From the NCBI RefSeq assembly GCF_028069655.1, contig NZ_JAMCOS010000001.1:2820001-2884000 (forward strand): 64,000 nucleotides of DNA. Reading direction: 5' to 3'. Shown piece after piece: positions 25,037 to 33,408 of the stretch (its first letter is position 1; the number at the start of each line of letters is the position of its first letter). The translations under genes and the position numbers were made by a program. A model generated the notes under the pieces. That model saw only the letters and a list, made by a program, of their open reading frames with translations. It was not told the origin of the DNA and did no database searches. This DNA comes from Acidovorax sp. NCPPB 4044 (GTDB taxonomy: Bacteria; Pseudomonadota; Gammaproteobacteria; Burkholderiales; Burkholderiaceae_C).

Positions 25037-26509
25037 ATGGCAAACATCCGATCCGCATGGAGAAACATCGCGCTCGCAGGCTGCCTGCTCGCATCCGGCA
25101 GCGCGGCCTGGAGTTACGGCATCGCCAACGGCCAGGTGGTGAACGACGCCGGCCAGCCGGTGCAACTGCGCGGCGTGAACTGGTTCGGGTTCGAGACCGG
25201 CAACCACGTGGTGCACGGCCTCTGGGCGCGCAACTGGAAGGACATGATCGACCAGATGCAGCAGCAGGGCTTCAACGCCGTGCGCCTGCCCTTCTGCCCG
25301 CAGAGCCTGCGCGGCACCGCCCCGAACAGCATCGACTACGGGCGCAACCCCGACCTGCAGGGCCTGGGCTCGCAGCAGATCCTCGACAAGGTGGTGCAGG
25401 AGATCAGCGACCGCGGCATGTACGTGCTGCTGGACCACCACACCCCCGACTGCCAGAGCATCAGCGAACTCTGGTACACGCAGAGCTACAGCGAACAGCA
25501 GTGGATCGCCGACCTGGTCTTCGCGGCCGACCGCTACAAGGGCGTGCCCGGCGTGATCGGCATCGACCTCAAGAACGAGCCCCACGGCGCCGCCACCTGG
25601 GGCACCGGCAACAACGCCACCGACTGGAACCGCGCGGCCGAACGCGCCGCCGCCGCCGTGCTGCAGGCCGCACCGCAGTGGATCGTCGCGGTGGAGGGCA
25701 TCGGCGAGAACCCGAGCTGCTCCAGCAGCGGCGGGCACTTCTGGGGCAGCAACCTGGAACCGATGGCCTGCACGCCGCTGAACATCCCCGCCAACCGCCT
25801 GCTGCTGGCCCCGCACACCTACGGGCCCGACGTGTTCGTGCAGTCGTACTTCAACGCGGCCGACTTCCCGGCCAACATGCCGGCCATCTGGGAGCAGCAC
25901 TTCGGCCGCTTCGTGCAGGAAGGCCATGCCGTGCTGCTGGGCGAATTCGGCGGCAAGTACGGCCGCGGCGACGCGCGCGACGTGCAATGGCAGAACGCCC
26001 TCGTGAACTACCTCGTCGGCAAGGGCATCCGCAGCGGCTTCTACTGGTCGTGGAACCCCAACAGCGGCGACACCGGCGGCATCCTGGAGGACGACTGGAA
26101 CACGGTGCGCACCGACAAGGTGCAGTTGCTGAACCAGCTGTGGGGCAACGGCGGCACCACGCCGACACCCACTCCCACGCCAACCCCCACTCCGACTCCG
26201 ACTCCGACGCCCACCCCGACTCCAACGCCCACGCCCACGCCCACGCCCACGCCCGGCGCGAGCTTCAGCGTGAACCGCATCACCGACAGCGACTGGGGCG
26301 CGGGCTACTGCCAGCGCGTGCAGGTCACCAACGGCGGCGGCAGCAGCGGGAACTGGTCGGTGTCGCTGCCCGTGGAGGGCACCATCAACAACCTCTGGAA
26401 CGCGGTGTGGACGCAATCGGCCCATACGCTGCAGGCGAGCGGCGTGGACTGGAACCGCACGCTCGCGCCCGGCGGCACGGCGGAGTTCGGCTTCTGCGGC
26501 GTGCGCTGA
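25037..26509 (+). CDS. Secreted endo-1,4-beta-glucanase, GH5 with Thr-Pro linker and CBM2-like domain
   Basis: A 490-residue plant cell-wall-degrading enzyme. A Sec signal peptide occupies about residues 1-27 (LAGCLLASGSAAWS). The catalytic GH5 domain (28-370) carries the proton donor in LKNEPHG (E181), the nucleophile in LLGEFGG (E303), and long blocks identical in style to the Xanthomonas EngXCA enzyme (GFETGNHVVHGLWARNWKDM, FYWSWNPNSGDTGG). A linker of alternating Thr-Pro (about 373-406) joins an 84-residue carbohydrate-binding module of the CBM2 type with its terminal cysteines. The ATG at 25037 follows AGGAGG. Export is probably by type II secretion. Typical of plant pathogens. Confidence 0.94.
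   Translation: MANIRSAWRNIALAGCLLASGSAAWSYGIANGQVVNDAGQPVQLRGVNWFGFETGNHVVHGLWARNWKDMIDQMQQQGFNAVRLPFCPQSLRGTAPNSIDYGRNPDLQGLGSQQILDKVVQEISDRGMYVLLDHHTPDCQSISELWYTQSYSEQQWIADLVFAADRYKGVPGVIGIDLKNEPHGAATWGTGNNATDWNRAAERAAAAVLQAAPQWIVAVEGIGENPSCSSSGGHFWGSNLEPMACTPLNIPANRLLLAPHTYGPDVFVQSYFNAADFPANMPAIWEQHFGRFVQEGHAVLLGEFGGKYGRGDARDVQWQNALVNYLVGKGIRSGFYWSWNPNSGDTGGILEDDWNTVRTDKVQLLNQLWGNGGTTPTPTPTPTPTPTPTPTPTPTPTPTPTPTPTPGASFSVNRITDSDWGAGYCQRVQVTNGGGSSGNWSVSLPVEGTINNLWNAVWTQSAHTLQASGVDWNRTLAPGGTAEFGFCGVR
26157..26255 (+). repeat. Thr-Pro coding microsatellite in the cellulase linker
   Basis: About sixteen ACN-CCN units, many of them exact ACGCCC, ACTCCG or ACCCCC hexamers. Such a tract is prone to slippage in steps of 6 nt, which would change linker length without breaking the frame. 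Confidence 0.85.
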
Positions 26510-26564
26510 GCGCGCCCCACCGGGGCATGCATGCGCGCAGCCCCGCGGCCGCTGCGGCAAAGGC

Positions 26565-28979
26565 TCAGCGGCCGCCGATCAGGCCCTGGATGCGGGCGGC
26601 CAGCGCGTCCATCGCGAAGGGCTTGGTCAGCACCTCCATGCCCGCCTCCAGGTGGCCGTCGCCCATCACGCTGCCCTCGGCATAGCCCGTGATGAAGAGC
26701 ACCTTCAGGCCCGGGCGCAGGTGCCTGCCGGCATCCGCCATCTGCCGGCCGTTCATGCCCCCGGGCAATCCCACGTCGGTGACGAGCAGGTCGATGCGCA
26801 CGCCCGACTGCAGGATCTTCAGGCCCTCCATGCTGTCCGCCGCCTCGATCGCGGTGTAGCCCAGGTCCTCCAGCACCTCGACCACCAGCATGCGCACGGA
26901 GGGCTCGTCGTCCACGACCAGCACCGTCTCGCCCGGCGCGGCGCGCGGTGCCTCGGCAGCGTCCGCGGCGCCGGCGTCGCGGTCGGCCTCGCCGTGGTGG
27001 CGCGGCAGGTAGAGCCAGACGGTCGTGCCCCGGCCCACTTCCGACCCGATGCGCACCTGCCCGCCCGACTGCTGCACGAAGCCGTGGATCATCGACAGCC
27101 CCAGCCCCGTGCCCTGGCCGATGGGCTTGGTGGTGAAGAAGGGCTCGAACACGCGCGCGATCACGTCGGGCGGCATGCCCGTGCCGGTATCGGTCACGCG
27201 CAGGGCGAGGTACGGACCATGCGGAATGCCCAGGCCGCTGGCGGCCAGCCGGTCCAGCCACTCGTTGGACGTGGCGATGGTGATGCGGCCCCCATCGGGC
27301 ATGGCGTCGCGCGCATTCAGGCAGAGGTTCAGCAGCGCGTTCTCCAGCTGGCTGGCATCGATCAGCGCCGGCCAGAGCCCCTCGGAGCCGGCCACGTCGA
27401 ACGCGATCGCCGGCCCGATGGAGCGCCGGATCAGCTCCTCCATGCCCGCGATCAGCCGGTTCACGTCGGTGGGCCGGGGCGTGAGCGTCTGCCGGCGGGA
27501 GAACGCCAGCAGGCGGTGCGTGAGCGCGGCGGCGCGCCGCGTCGCGCCCTGCGCCACGCCCATGTAGCGGTCCAGCTCGCCGAACTGGCCGCGCTTCATC
27601 TTGACCTGCATGAGCTGCAGCGATCCGGAGATGCCGGCCAGCAGGTTGTTGAAATCGTGCGCGAGGCCGCCCGTCAGCTGCCCCACGGCTTCCATCTTCT
27701 GCGACTGGCGCAACTGCTCTTCGGCGTGCATCAGCTCGGCCGTGCGCTCGGCCACGCGCAGTTCCAGCGTCTCGTTGAGGGCACGCAGTTCGGCCGCGTT
27801 GCGGTCGCGCTCCTCCGCCACGGCGCGCCGCTCCTCCACGTCGATCAGCACGCCGGGGAACCGCGTGGGCGTGCCGTCCGCACCGTGGTCCACGCGGCCG
27901 TTGGCCTCGATCCAGTAGTAGCGCCCGTCGGTGCGGCGCACGCGGTACTGGTGGGCATACGGTCCGCCCCGGCCCACCACCTCGTCGATCGCGGCCAGCA
28001 GCCCCGGCCGGTCGTCGGGGTGCACCGTCGCGATCACCTGCTCCAGGCTCAGGCCCTCGCGGCCCAGCGCCGGGTCGAGCCCGAACGCGTTGGCGAAACC
28101 CTGGTCCACCGTGAACCGGTCGGTGGGCAGGTGCCAGTGCCAGGTGCCGATGATCGCGCCGGCCGCCAGCGCGAGTTGCACGCGCTCCACGTTCTCGCGG
28201 GCGAACGCCTCGCTCGCGCGCAGGCGTTCTTCGGAGTTGCGGCGCGCGGTGACATCGTTGAAGAAGATGGCGATCTGCCGCTCGTGCGGCTCGCCGACAC
28301 GGATCGCCCGCACGTCGAACCAGCGCCCGAACGCCTTCGCGTAGCTCTCGAAGACGGCGGGCTCGCCGGTCCAGGCGACGTGCCCGTAGGTGTCGAACCA
28401 GAACTGCTCCAGCTCGGGCGCGTACTCCGTCACCCACTTGCCCTGCAGGTTGACGCCGGCCTGGCGCTCGAAGGCCGGGTTGGCCTCGATGAAGCGGTAG
28501 TCCACGGGGCGGTCGGCCGCGTCGAACTTCACCTCGACGATGGCGAAGGCCGTCTCCACGGTTTCCAGCAGCGTCTTGAAGCGGTCCTGGCTTTCGCGAA
28601 AGCGCGGCGCCTGCGGCACGGTGTTGCGCTCGCGCACGATCCGCAGGTCCCCCAGGTGCGCGCCGCCGTCGCCGCGCAGCGGCACCAGGTCCACCGACGC
28701 CTGCAGCACGCTGCCGTCCCTGCGCAGCAGCGAGCGGTCGGCGCGCAGGCTCCCGTGGGCCAGCGCCGCGCGCAGGTCTTCATGGTGGCGCCCCGCGGCG
28801 CGGTCCTCGGGCGTGAAGAGGCGGTCGATGGGGGCGCCCTCGATCTCGTCCCGGCGCCACGCCAGCAGCCGTTCGGCCCCGGCATTCCAACTGGTGACGC
28901 GACCGTGCGGATCGGTGGCGATCGCCGCGAAGTCGATGGCTTGGTCCATGGCCTGCTGGAAGGTGGGGCTTGCAGTCAT
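26565..28979 (-). CDS. Hybrid sensor histidine kinase: multiple PAS domains, HisKA, HATPase, receiver
   Basis: An 804-residue soluble kinase with no membrane segments. Three PAS/PAC-like domains occupy about residues 5-115, 130-260 and 270-400; the dimerisation/phosphoacceptor helix has GGLAHDFNNLLAG (His near 441). The ATPase domain shows the N box LENALLNLCLNARDA, the G1 box DTGTGMPP and GQGTGLGLSMIHGF. A C-terminal receiver (about 690-800) has acidic residues VVDDE and the phosphoacceptor Asp in LLVTDVGLPGG (near 733). The ATG at 28979 is preferred to an upstream GTG-type extension rich in Arg/Pro. This FixL-like DFNN subgroup often works without a dedicated DNA-binding regulator. Signal unknown. 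Confidence 0.92.
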   Translation of the reverse strand: MTASPTFQQAMDQAIDFAAIATDPHGRVTSWNAGAERLLAWRRDEIEGAPIDRLFTPEDRAAGRHHEDLRAALAHGSLRADRSLLRRDGSVLQASVDLVPLRGDGGAHLGDLRIVRERNTVPQAPRFRESQDRFKTLLETVETAFAIVEVKFDAADRPVDYRFIEANPAFERQAGVNLQGKWVTEYAPELEQFWFDTYGHVAWTGEPAVFESYAKAFGRWFDVRAIRVGEPHERQIAIFFNDVTARRNSEERLRASEAFARENVERVQLALAAGAIIGTWHWHLPTDRFTVDQGFANAFGLDPALGREGLSLEQVIATVHPDDRPGLLAAIDEVVGRGGPYAHQYRVRRTDGRYYWIEANGRVDHGADGTPTRFPGVLIDVEERRAVAEERDRNAAELRALNETLELRVAERTAELMHAEEQLRQSQKMEAVGQLTGGLAHDFNNLLAGISGSLQLMQVKMKRGQFGELDRYMGVAQGATRRAAALTHRLLAFSRRQTLTPRPTDVNRLIAGMEELIRRSIGPAIAFDVAGSEGLWPALIDASQLENALLNLCLNARDAMPDGGRITIATSNEWLDRLAASGLGIPHGPYLALRVTDTGTGMPPDVIARVFEPFFTTKPIGQGTGLGLSMIHGFVQQSGGQVRIGSEVGRGTTVWLYLPRHHGEADRDAGAADAAEAPRAAPGETVLVVDDEPSVRMLVVEVLEDLGYTAIEAADSMEGLKILQSGVRIDLLVTDVGLPGGMNGRQMADAGRHLRPGLKVLFITGYAEGSVMGDGHLEAGMEVLTKPFAMDALAARIQGLIGGR

Positions 28980-29164
28980 GGCGTCGGGGCGGGCCTTTGC
29001 GAACGGAGGTGGAATGCGTGCGGCCGGGCACCGCCGGAAAGCCCGGCGCACCGGACGGCCGAAGCCCGCAGCGCATTATGGGCGCCGGCCGGCTGCCCAC
29101 GGCGCCAAGGCCATTCGCGGTGCCTGGCGGGCCATGCAACGGCTGGGCAATGGCCGGTCCGCGG

Positions 29165-29956
29165 CTAACCGCGCTCGACCAGCCGGATCTCCACCGGCAG
29201 CCCGGCCTGTCCGAAACGCCGTTCGACGTTCTCCATCTGCACCCGGCCCCGGTCCGCGTGCCGCGAGTAGCGCCCCGACTGGTTGACGATGTAGAAGCGC
29301 TCCTTCGCGGCGTCCCAGCCCAATTCGCCCGAGATGCGGGCTTCCTTGCCCCACCACTGGCCTGCCGCGGCATCTTTCAGCGTGCCTTCCAGCAGGCTCG
29401 GGTGGCCTCGGCGGCGGGACTTGCCGGTGTCGGGGTCGAGCCCGTCCAGCTCCGTGTGCGGGCCGAGCAGCAACGTGCCCGCCGGGCCGATGGACCAGAG
29501 CACGGGGGTGCCCTGCCGCACGGCCTCCAGGTCGAGCAGCGCGTCGAGCCGGAGGTTCCCGGGGTTGCCCGGAGGGATCGCCACGCGTTCCGGGTGGGTG
29601 CCTGCCTCCCACGCATGGATCTGCGGGCGGCCGCGCTTCATGCGGGCACCCTGCAGGGTGCCCCAGTCCGCATCCAGGCGGCGCGCCCGGGGCTCGCCGA
29701 CCACCGCGGCCAGCGGCAGGGCCGGTGCCTGGGCAGAGTGCCCCGCGCCCGGCCGCGGAGGCGCCGAGCGGGCGCGGCGCACCGAGGGCTCGGCGGAGGT
29801 GGCGCCCCGCGAACCCGGCATGCCCGGCTGGGGCGGATGCGAATGGGAGGTCTGCTGCGCGGGGCGGTGCGGCTGCGGCTGTTGCGGCGGCGGCGATGGC
29901 GCGCGGGAGGAAGAATGCGCGGGAGGGGTTGCGCCTGTCCGGCCGATCGAGTCCAT
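29165..29956 (-). CDS. Ser/Pro-rich orphan protein, candidate type III secreted effector (PIP-box gene)
   Basis: A 263-residue protein I cannot place in a family. Residues 1-105 are rich in Ser, Pro, Gln, His and Arg with few hydrophobic residues, the usual look of a type III secretion signal and chaperone region. Residues 135-263 look like a folded domain (VLWSIGPAGTLLLG, EGTLKDAAAGQWW, GELGWDAAKERFYIVNQSGRYSRH, ENVERRFGQAGLPVEI). The start MDSIGRTG was taken because it follows a perfect PIP-box/-10 promoter (29989-30049) with a 33-nt leader; upstream codons would overlap that promoter. Regulation by HrpX-type activator is strongly suggested. The monocistronic layout between unrelated genes is typical for effector genes. 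Confidence 0.65.
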   Translation of the reverse strand: MDSIGRTGATPPAHSSSRAPSPPPQQPQPHRPAQQTSHSHPPQPGMPGSRGATSAEPSVRRARSAPPRPGAGHSAQAPALPLAAVVGEPRARRLDADWGTLQGARMKRGRPQIHAWEAGTHPERVAIPPGNPGNLRLDALLDLEAVRQGTPVLWSIGPAGTLLLGPHTELDGLDPDTGKSRRRGHPSLLEGTLKDAAAGQWWGKEARISGELGWDAAKERFYIVNQSGRYSRHADRGRVQMENVERRFGQAGLPVEIRLVERG

Positions 29957-29988
29957 GCCGATGCCCTGCGTTGTTTCGGATGGCAGGG

Positions 29989-30049
29989 AGACTAGGAGCC
30001 TGCCCGCTGGCGGAGACCGCCAGCCCGAAGCACCGGGCCGAAAGCCGAA
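29989..30049 (-). promoter_or_regulatory. PIP box and -10 element (HrpX-type promoter)
   Basis: On the minus strand TTCGG (30049-30045), exactly 15 nt, TTCGG (30029-30025), then exactly 30 nt, TAGTCT (29994-29989). This fits the consensus TTCGB-N15-TTCGB-N30-32-YANNNT for HrpX/HrpB-activated genes in Xanthomonas, Ralstonia and Acidovorax. It lies in the gap between the thioesterase stop and the effector candidate start. Confidence 0.75.
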
Positions 30050-30065
30050 GCCCGGCGGCGCCGGG

Positions 30066-30566
30066 TCAGCCGTGCACCAGCGCCGCATCGCGCTGGATCT
30101 GCGCGAAGCGCGCGGCCTGCTCCTTGCGCAGGCTCTTGCGCAGCAGCGCGGCCTCCCAACGGCGGCGCTCGTCGGGCGTGGAGGGAGACAGCGTCGGCAC
30201 GGGCGTGGGCTTGCGGGCCTCGTCCACCGCCACCATGGAGAAGAAGCAGCTGTTCACGTGGCGCACGATCTGCGTGCGGATCTCCTCGGCCACCACCTTG
30301 ATGCCGACTTCCATCGACGAAGTGCCGGTGTGGTTCACGCTGGCCAGGAAGGTGACCAGTTCGCCCACGTGGATGGGCTGCAGGAAGGTGACCTGGTCCA
30401 CGCTGAGCGTGACCACGTAGCTGCCCGAATAGCGGGCGGCGCACGAATACGCCACCTGGTCGAGCAGCTTGAGGATCGCGCCGCCGTGCACGTTGCCGGA
30501 GAAGTTCGCCATGTCCGGGGACATGAGCACCGTCATGCTGAGCTGGTGTGCGGGTAGGGGCGTCAT
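30066..30566 (-). CDS. Acyl-CoA thioesterase (hotdog fold, YciA/BFIT-like)
   Basis: A 166-residue cytoplasmic hotdog-fold hydrolase of acyl-CoA. Family signs are MANFSGNVHGGAILKLLDQVAY, with the catalytic-loop HGG, and the central strand VVTLSVDQVTFLQPIHVGE; the C-terminal helix RRRWEAALLRKSLRKEQ extends the core. The start ATG at 30566 is the one closest to the conserved region; alternatives up to 60 nt upstream are possible. Not coupled to neighbours, and the next gene downstream has its own PIP promoter. Confidence 0.9.
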   Translation of the reverse strand: MTPLPAHQLSMTVLMSPDMANFSGNVHGGAILKLLDQVAYSCAARYSGSYVVTLSVDQVTFLQPIHVGELVTFLASVNHTGTSSMEVGIKVVAEEIRTQIVRHVNSCFFSMVAVDEARKPTPVPTLSPSTPDERRRWEAALLRKSLRKEQAARFAQIQRDAALVHG

Positions 30567-30867
30567 ATGCGGCGGCATTCTAGGGCCTGATTCCATGGCG
30601 CGGGCGGGCCGTGCGCACCGTGCCACACGGCCATCCGCCGCGCCCGGCAGCGGACAGGGGCCGCTGCTAAACCCTGCCTCGGAAGGGTTTTAACGACAGC
30701 TTCCCCAGGCATACCGACGACAGGTTTGTAACTTCATGCAAGCCGCGCTACAGGCATGACATGCATGTAACGCGTTTCAAATTCCGCACACAGGAATCTT
30801 CAGGCCGGTAGCCTAGAAATGTTGCATCGCAGCATTTTTCGGAAACACAGAGAAGGAGGATTTCCCC
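30567..30867. other. Divergent intergenic region between thioesterase and carbonic anhydrase
   Basis: No gene. At 30817-30837 an interrupted palindrome AAATG-t-TGC-ATC-GCA-g-CATTT lies 30 nt before the carbonic anhydrase start and may be an operator or 5' hairpin. AGAAGGAGGA at about 30851 is a strong ribosome-binding site for the carbonic anhydrase. Confidence 0.5.
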
Positions 30868-31533
30868 ATGGACCTGAGCACCCGTCTTCTGCTCCAGAAC
30901 CGCGCCTGGGCCGACGAGATGACGTCGCGCGACCCGGCATTCTTCGAGAACCTCGTGGGCGGCCAGCAGCCCCGCGCCTTCTGGATCGGCTGTGCCGACA
31001 GCCGCGTGCCGGCCGAGCGCATCACCAACGCCCTGCCCGGCGAACTGTTCGTGCACCGCAGCGTCGCCAACCTCGTGCGGCCCAACGACAGCAACATCAT
31101 GAGCGCGTTGCAGTACGCCATCGACGTGCTGCGCGTGCCGGCCGTGATCGTCTGCGGCCATGAGGCCTGCGGCGGCGTGCGGGCGGCGCTGCTGCAGTCG
31201 CGCGAGCGCGTGGGCGAGCCGGAAGACGGCGACTACCTGGGGCAGCACATCCGCCCGTTGCGCGCGCTCTACCGCCGGCGGGTGCAGGAGATCGAGGCCG
31301 GCGAGCGCCTGCCCGAAGAAGACGAAGACCTGAACGCGCGCGTGGACCGCTTCGTGGCGCTCAACGTGGCCGAGCAGGTGAACACGCTGGCCGCCACGGC
31401 CACCGTGCGCCAGGCCTGGGACCGTGGCCAGCCGTTGGCGCTGCTGGGCTGGGTGTATGCGCTGCGCGACGGGCGCCTGCGGCAGGTGATCTCGCTCGAC
31501 GCGGAGAGCCGTGAATGGGCCCAAGCGGCCTGA
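30868..31533 (+). CDS. can: Beta-class carbonic anhydrase
   Basis: Zinc enzyme (221 residues) interconverting CO2 and bicarbonate in the cytoplasm. Zinc ligands are C42 (with the D44/R46 dyad in GCADSR), H98 and C101 in VCGHEACGG. The sequence is full length, and the C-terminal DGRLRQVISLD is typical for the Can subfamily. A strong AGGAGG site precedes the ATG. It is followed after 17 nt by a SulP transporter, so the pair likely handles bicarbonate uptake and supply for carboxylation reactions. Confidence 0.95.
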   Translation: MDLSTRLLLQNRAWADEMTSRDPAFFENLVGGQQPRAFWIGCADSRVPAERITNALPGELFVHRSVANLVRPNDSNIMSALQYAIDVLRVPAVIVCGHEACGGVRAALLQSRERVGEPEDGDYLGQHIRPLRALYRRRVQEIEAGERLPEEDEDLNARVDRFVALNVAEQVNTLAATATVRQAWDRGQPLALLGWVYALRDGRLRQVISLDAESREWAQAA

Positions 31534-31550
31534 ACCGAGGAGAACCCGCC

Positions 31551-33248
31551 ATGACGACACTCCCCGCAGACAACACCCCGCACCGCACCGATGCCTCCCC
31601 GGCGACGGCCAATGCCTCCGCCCCGCAGCGCCCCGCGCGCGCCGGGCTTTTCAGCCACCTGCGGCAGGACCTGCCGGCCAGCCTGGTGGTGTTCCTCGTC
31701 GCGCTGCCGCTGTGCCTGGGCATCGCCCTCGCGAGCGGCGCGCCGCTCATGGCCGGCCTCGTGTCGGGCATCGTGGGCGGCCTGGTGGTGGGCGCGCTCT
31801 CGGGCTCGCACCTGAGCGTGAGCGGCCCGGCCGCCGGCCTCGTGGTGATCGTGGTCACGTCCATCGCCACGCTGGGCGGCTACGAGGCCTTCCTGGTGGC
31901 CGTGGTGATGGCCGGCGCGCTGCAGTGGCTGTTCGGCCGCCTGGGCGCGGGCAACATCGGCGCCTGTTTTCCCACGCCGGTCATCAAGGGCATGCTGGCG
32001 GCCATCGGCCTGCTGCTGATCATCAAGCAGCTGCCCGTGGCGTTCGGCTTCCAGTCCACCGAGCACGCGCTGCGCTTTCTGCCCTCGGCGGCGGACGGTT
32101 TCGACGCCGTGCGCCACCTCTCGGGCGCGGTCACCGTGAGCGCCGCCGTGACGGCGGCCGGCGCGCTGGCGATCCTCTTCGCGTGGGACACGGCCTTCGT
32201 CAAGCGCCTGCCGGTCGTCGGCCGGCTGCCCGGGCCGCTGGTCGCCGTGCTCTGGGGCGTGGCCTACCATGCCGCCGCGCTGGCCACCGAGCCCTCGGCC
32301 GCGCTGGCCGACGAGCAGCGCGTGGCCCTGCCGCAGGTCGACAGCCTGGCCGGCCTGTGGTCGCAGTTCGCCACGCCCGACTGGTCGGCACTCGCCAACC
32401 CGCAGGTCTACACCGTCGCCGTGACGCTCGCCTTCGTCGCCAGCCTGGAGACGCTGCTGAGCCTGGAGGCCACCGACCGGCTCGACCCGCTCAAGCGCGT
32501 GGCCCCGCCCAACCGCGAACTGCGCGCGCAGGGCGTGGGCAACATGGTGGCCGGCCTGCTGGGCGGGCTGCCGATCACGGCGGTGATCGTGCGCAGCTCG
32601 GCCAACGTGCAGGCCGGCGCGCGCACCCGCCTCTCGGCCATCCTGCACGGCCTGCTGCTGCTCGCCAGCCTGCTGTTCCTCGCGGAGTTCCTGGAGTGGA
32701 TCCCGCTCGCCGCGCTGGCCGCCGTGCTGCTGCACACGGGCTACAAGCTCGCCAAGCCGTCGCTGGTGATGGACACCTGGCGGCAGGGCTGGGGCGTGTT
32801 CATTCCGTTCGCGGTGACCGTGGCGGCGATCCTGGCCACCGACCTGCTCATCGGCATCCTGATCGGGCTGGCCAGCAGCATGCTGTTCGTGATCGAATCG
32901 AACACGCGCGGCGCGCTCTCGATGGTGTCGGAGGGTTCGGTGCACCTGCTGCGGCTGAACAAGGACGTGTCCTTCTTCAGCCGGGCCACGCTGCGCGGCT
33001 ACCTGGCGCGCGTGCAGGAGGGCGATGCGCTGGTGATCGACGGCAGCGACTGCCGCTTCCTGGACCGCGACATCCGCGAGACGCTGGAGGACTTCATCGC
33101 CCATGCCGAGGAACGCGGCATCCATGTGGAGCGCCGCTCGATGCCAGGGGCCGCGCCGGATGCCGGGCTCTCCGGCGCGGTGGGCATGTCGGGCCTCGTC
33201 GCCCTGCTGCGCCCCCGCCCGCGCGCCGCGGCCACCGCCGCCCGCTGA
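31551..33248 (+). CDS. SulP-family anion (bicarbonate/sulfate) transporter with STAS domain
   Basis: A 565-residue inner-membrane transporter. About 10-12 hydrophobic helices cover residues 45-440 (LVVFLVALPLCLGIALASGAP, VSGPAAGLVVIVV, and LVAVLWGVAYHA); a cytoplasmic STAS domain (about 460-560) follows with LVIDGSDCRFLDRDIRETLEDF. GAGGAG lies just upstream of the ATG at 31551. Operon with the carbonic anhydrase suggests bicarbonate as substrate, as in other can-sulP pairs, but sulfate or other anions cannot be excluded from sequence. Confidence 0.92.
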   Translation: MTTLPADNTPHRTDASPATANASAPQRPARAGLFSHLRQDLPASLVVFLVALPLCLGIALASGAPLMAGLVSGIVGGLVVGALSGSHLSVSGPAAGLVVIVVTSIATLGGYEAFLVAVVMAGALQWLFGRLGAGNIGACFPTPVIKGMLAAIGLLLIIKQLPVAFGFQSTEHALRFLPSAADGFDAVRHLSGAVTVSAAVTAAGALAILFAWDTAFVKRLPVVGRLPGPLVAVLWGVAYHAAALATEPSAALADEQRVALPQVDSLAGLWSQFATPDWSALANPQVYTVAVTLAFVASLETLLSLEATDRLDPLKRVAPPNRELRAQGVGNMVAGLLGGLPITAVIVRSSANVQAGARTRLSAILHGLLLLASLLFLAEFLEWIPLAALAAVLLHTGYKLAKPSLVMDTWRQGWGVFIPFAVTVAAILATDLLIGILIGLASSMLFVIESNTRGALSMVSEGSVHLLRLNKDVSFFSRATLRGYLARVQEGDALVIDGSDCRFLDRDIRETLEDFIAHAEERGIHVERRSMPGAAPDAGLSGAVGMSGLVALLRPRPRAAATAAR

Positions 33249-33408
33249 CGTCCGGGACGGGCCGGGCACCCGCCCCTCCCCCACCGCGGGGGGGCTGGCC
33301 CGGCGGGCAGGCTTCGATACACTCGCGCCTCGCTCCACAGACACCGCGACCGCCGCCGGTGCGCCGCCCCTCCCGGGTGCGCGCCGGCCGCCCCGGCGCG
33401 ACGCTCCC

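Noticed and set aside
26157..26255. Possible CRISPR-like or minisatellite array
   Set aside because: The repetition is simply the Thr-Pro linker of the cellulase; units are 6 nt with no spacers.
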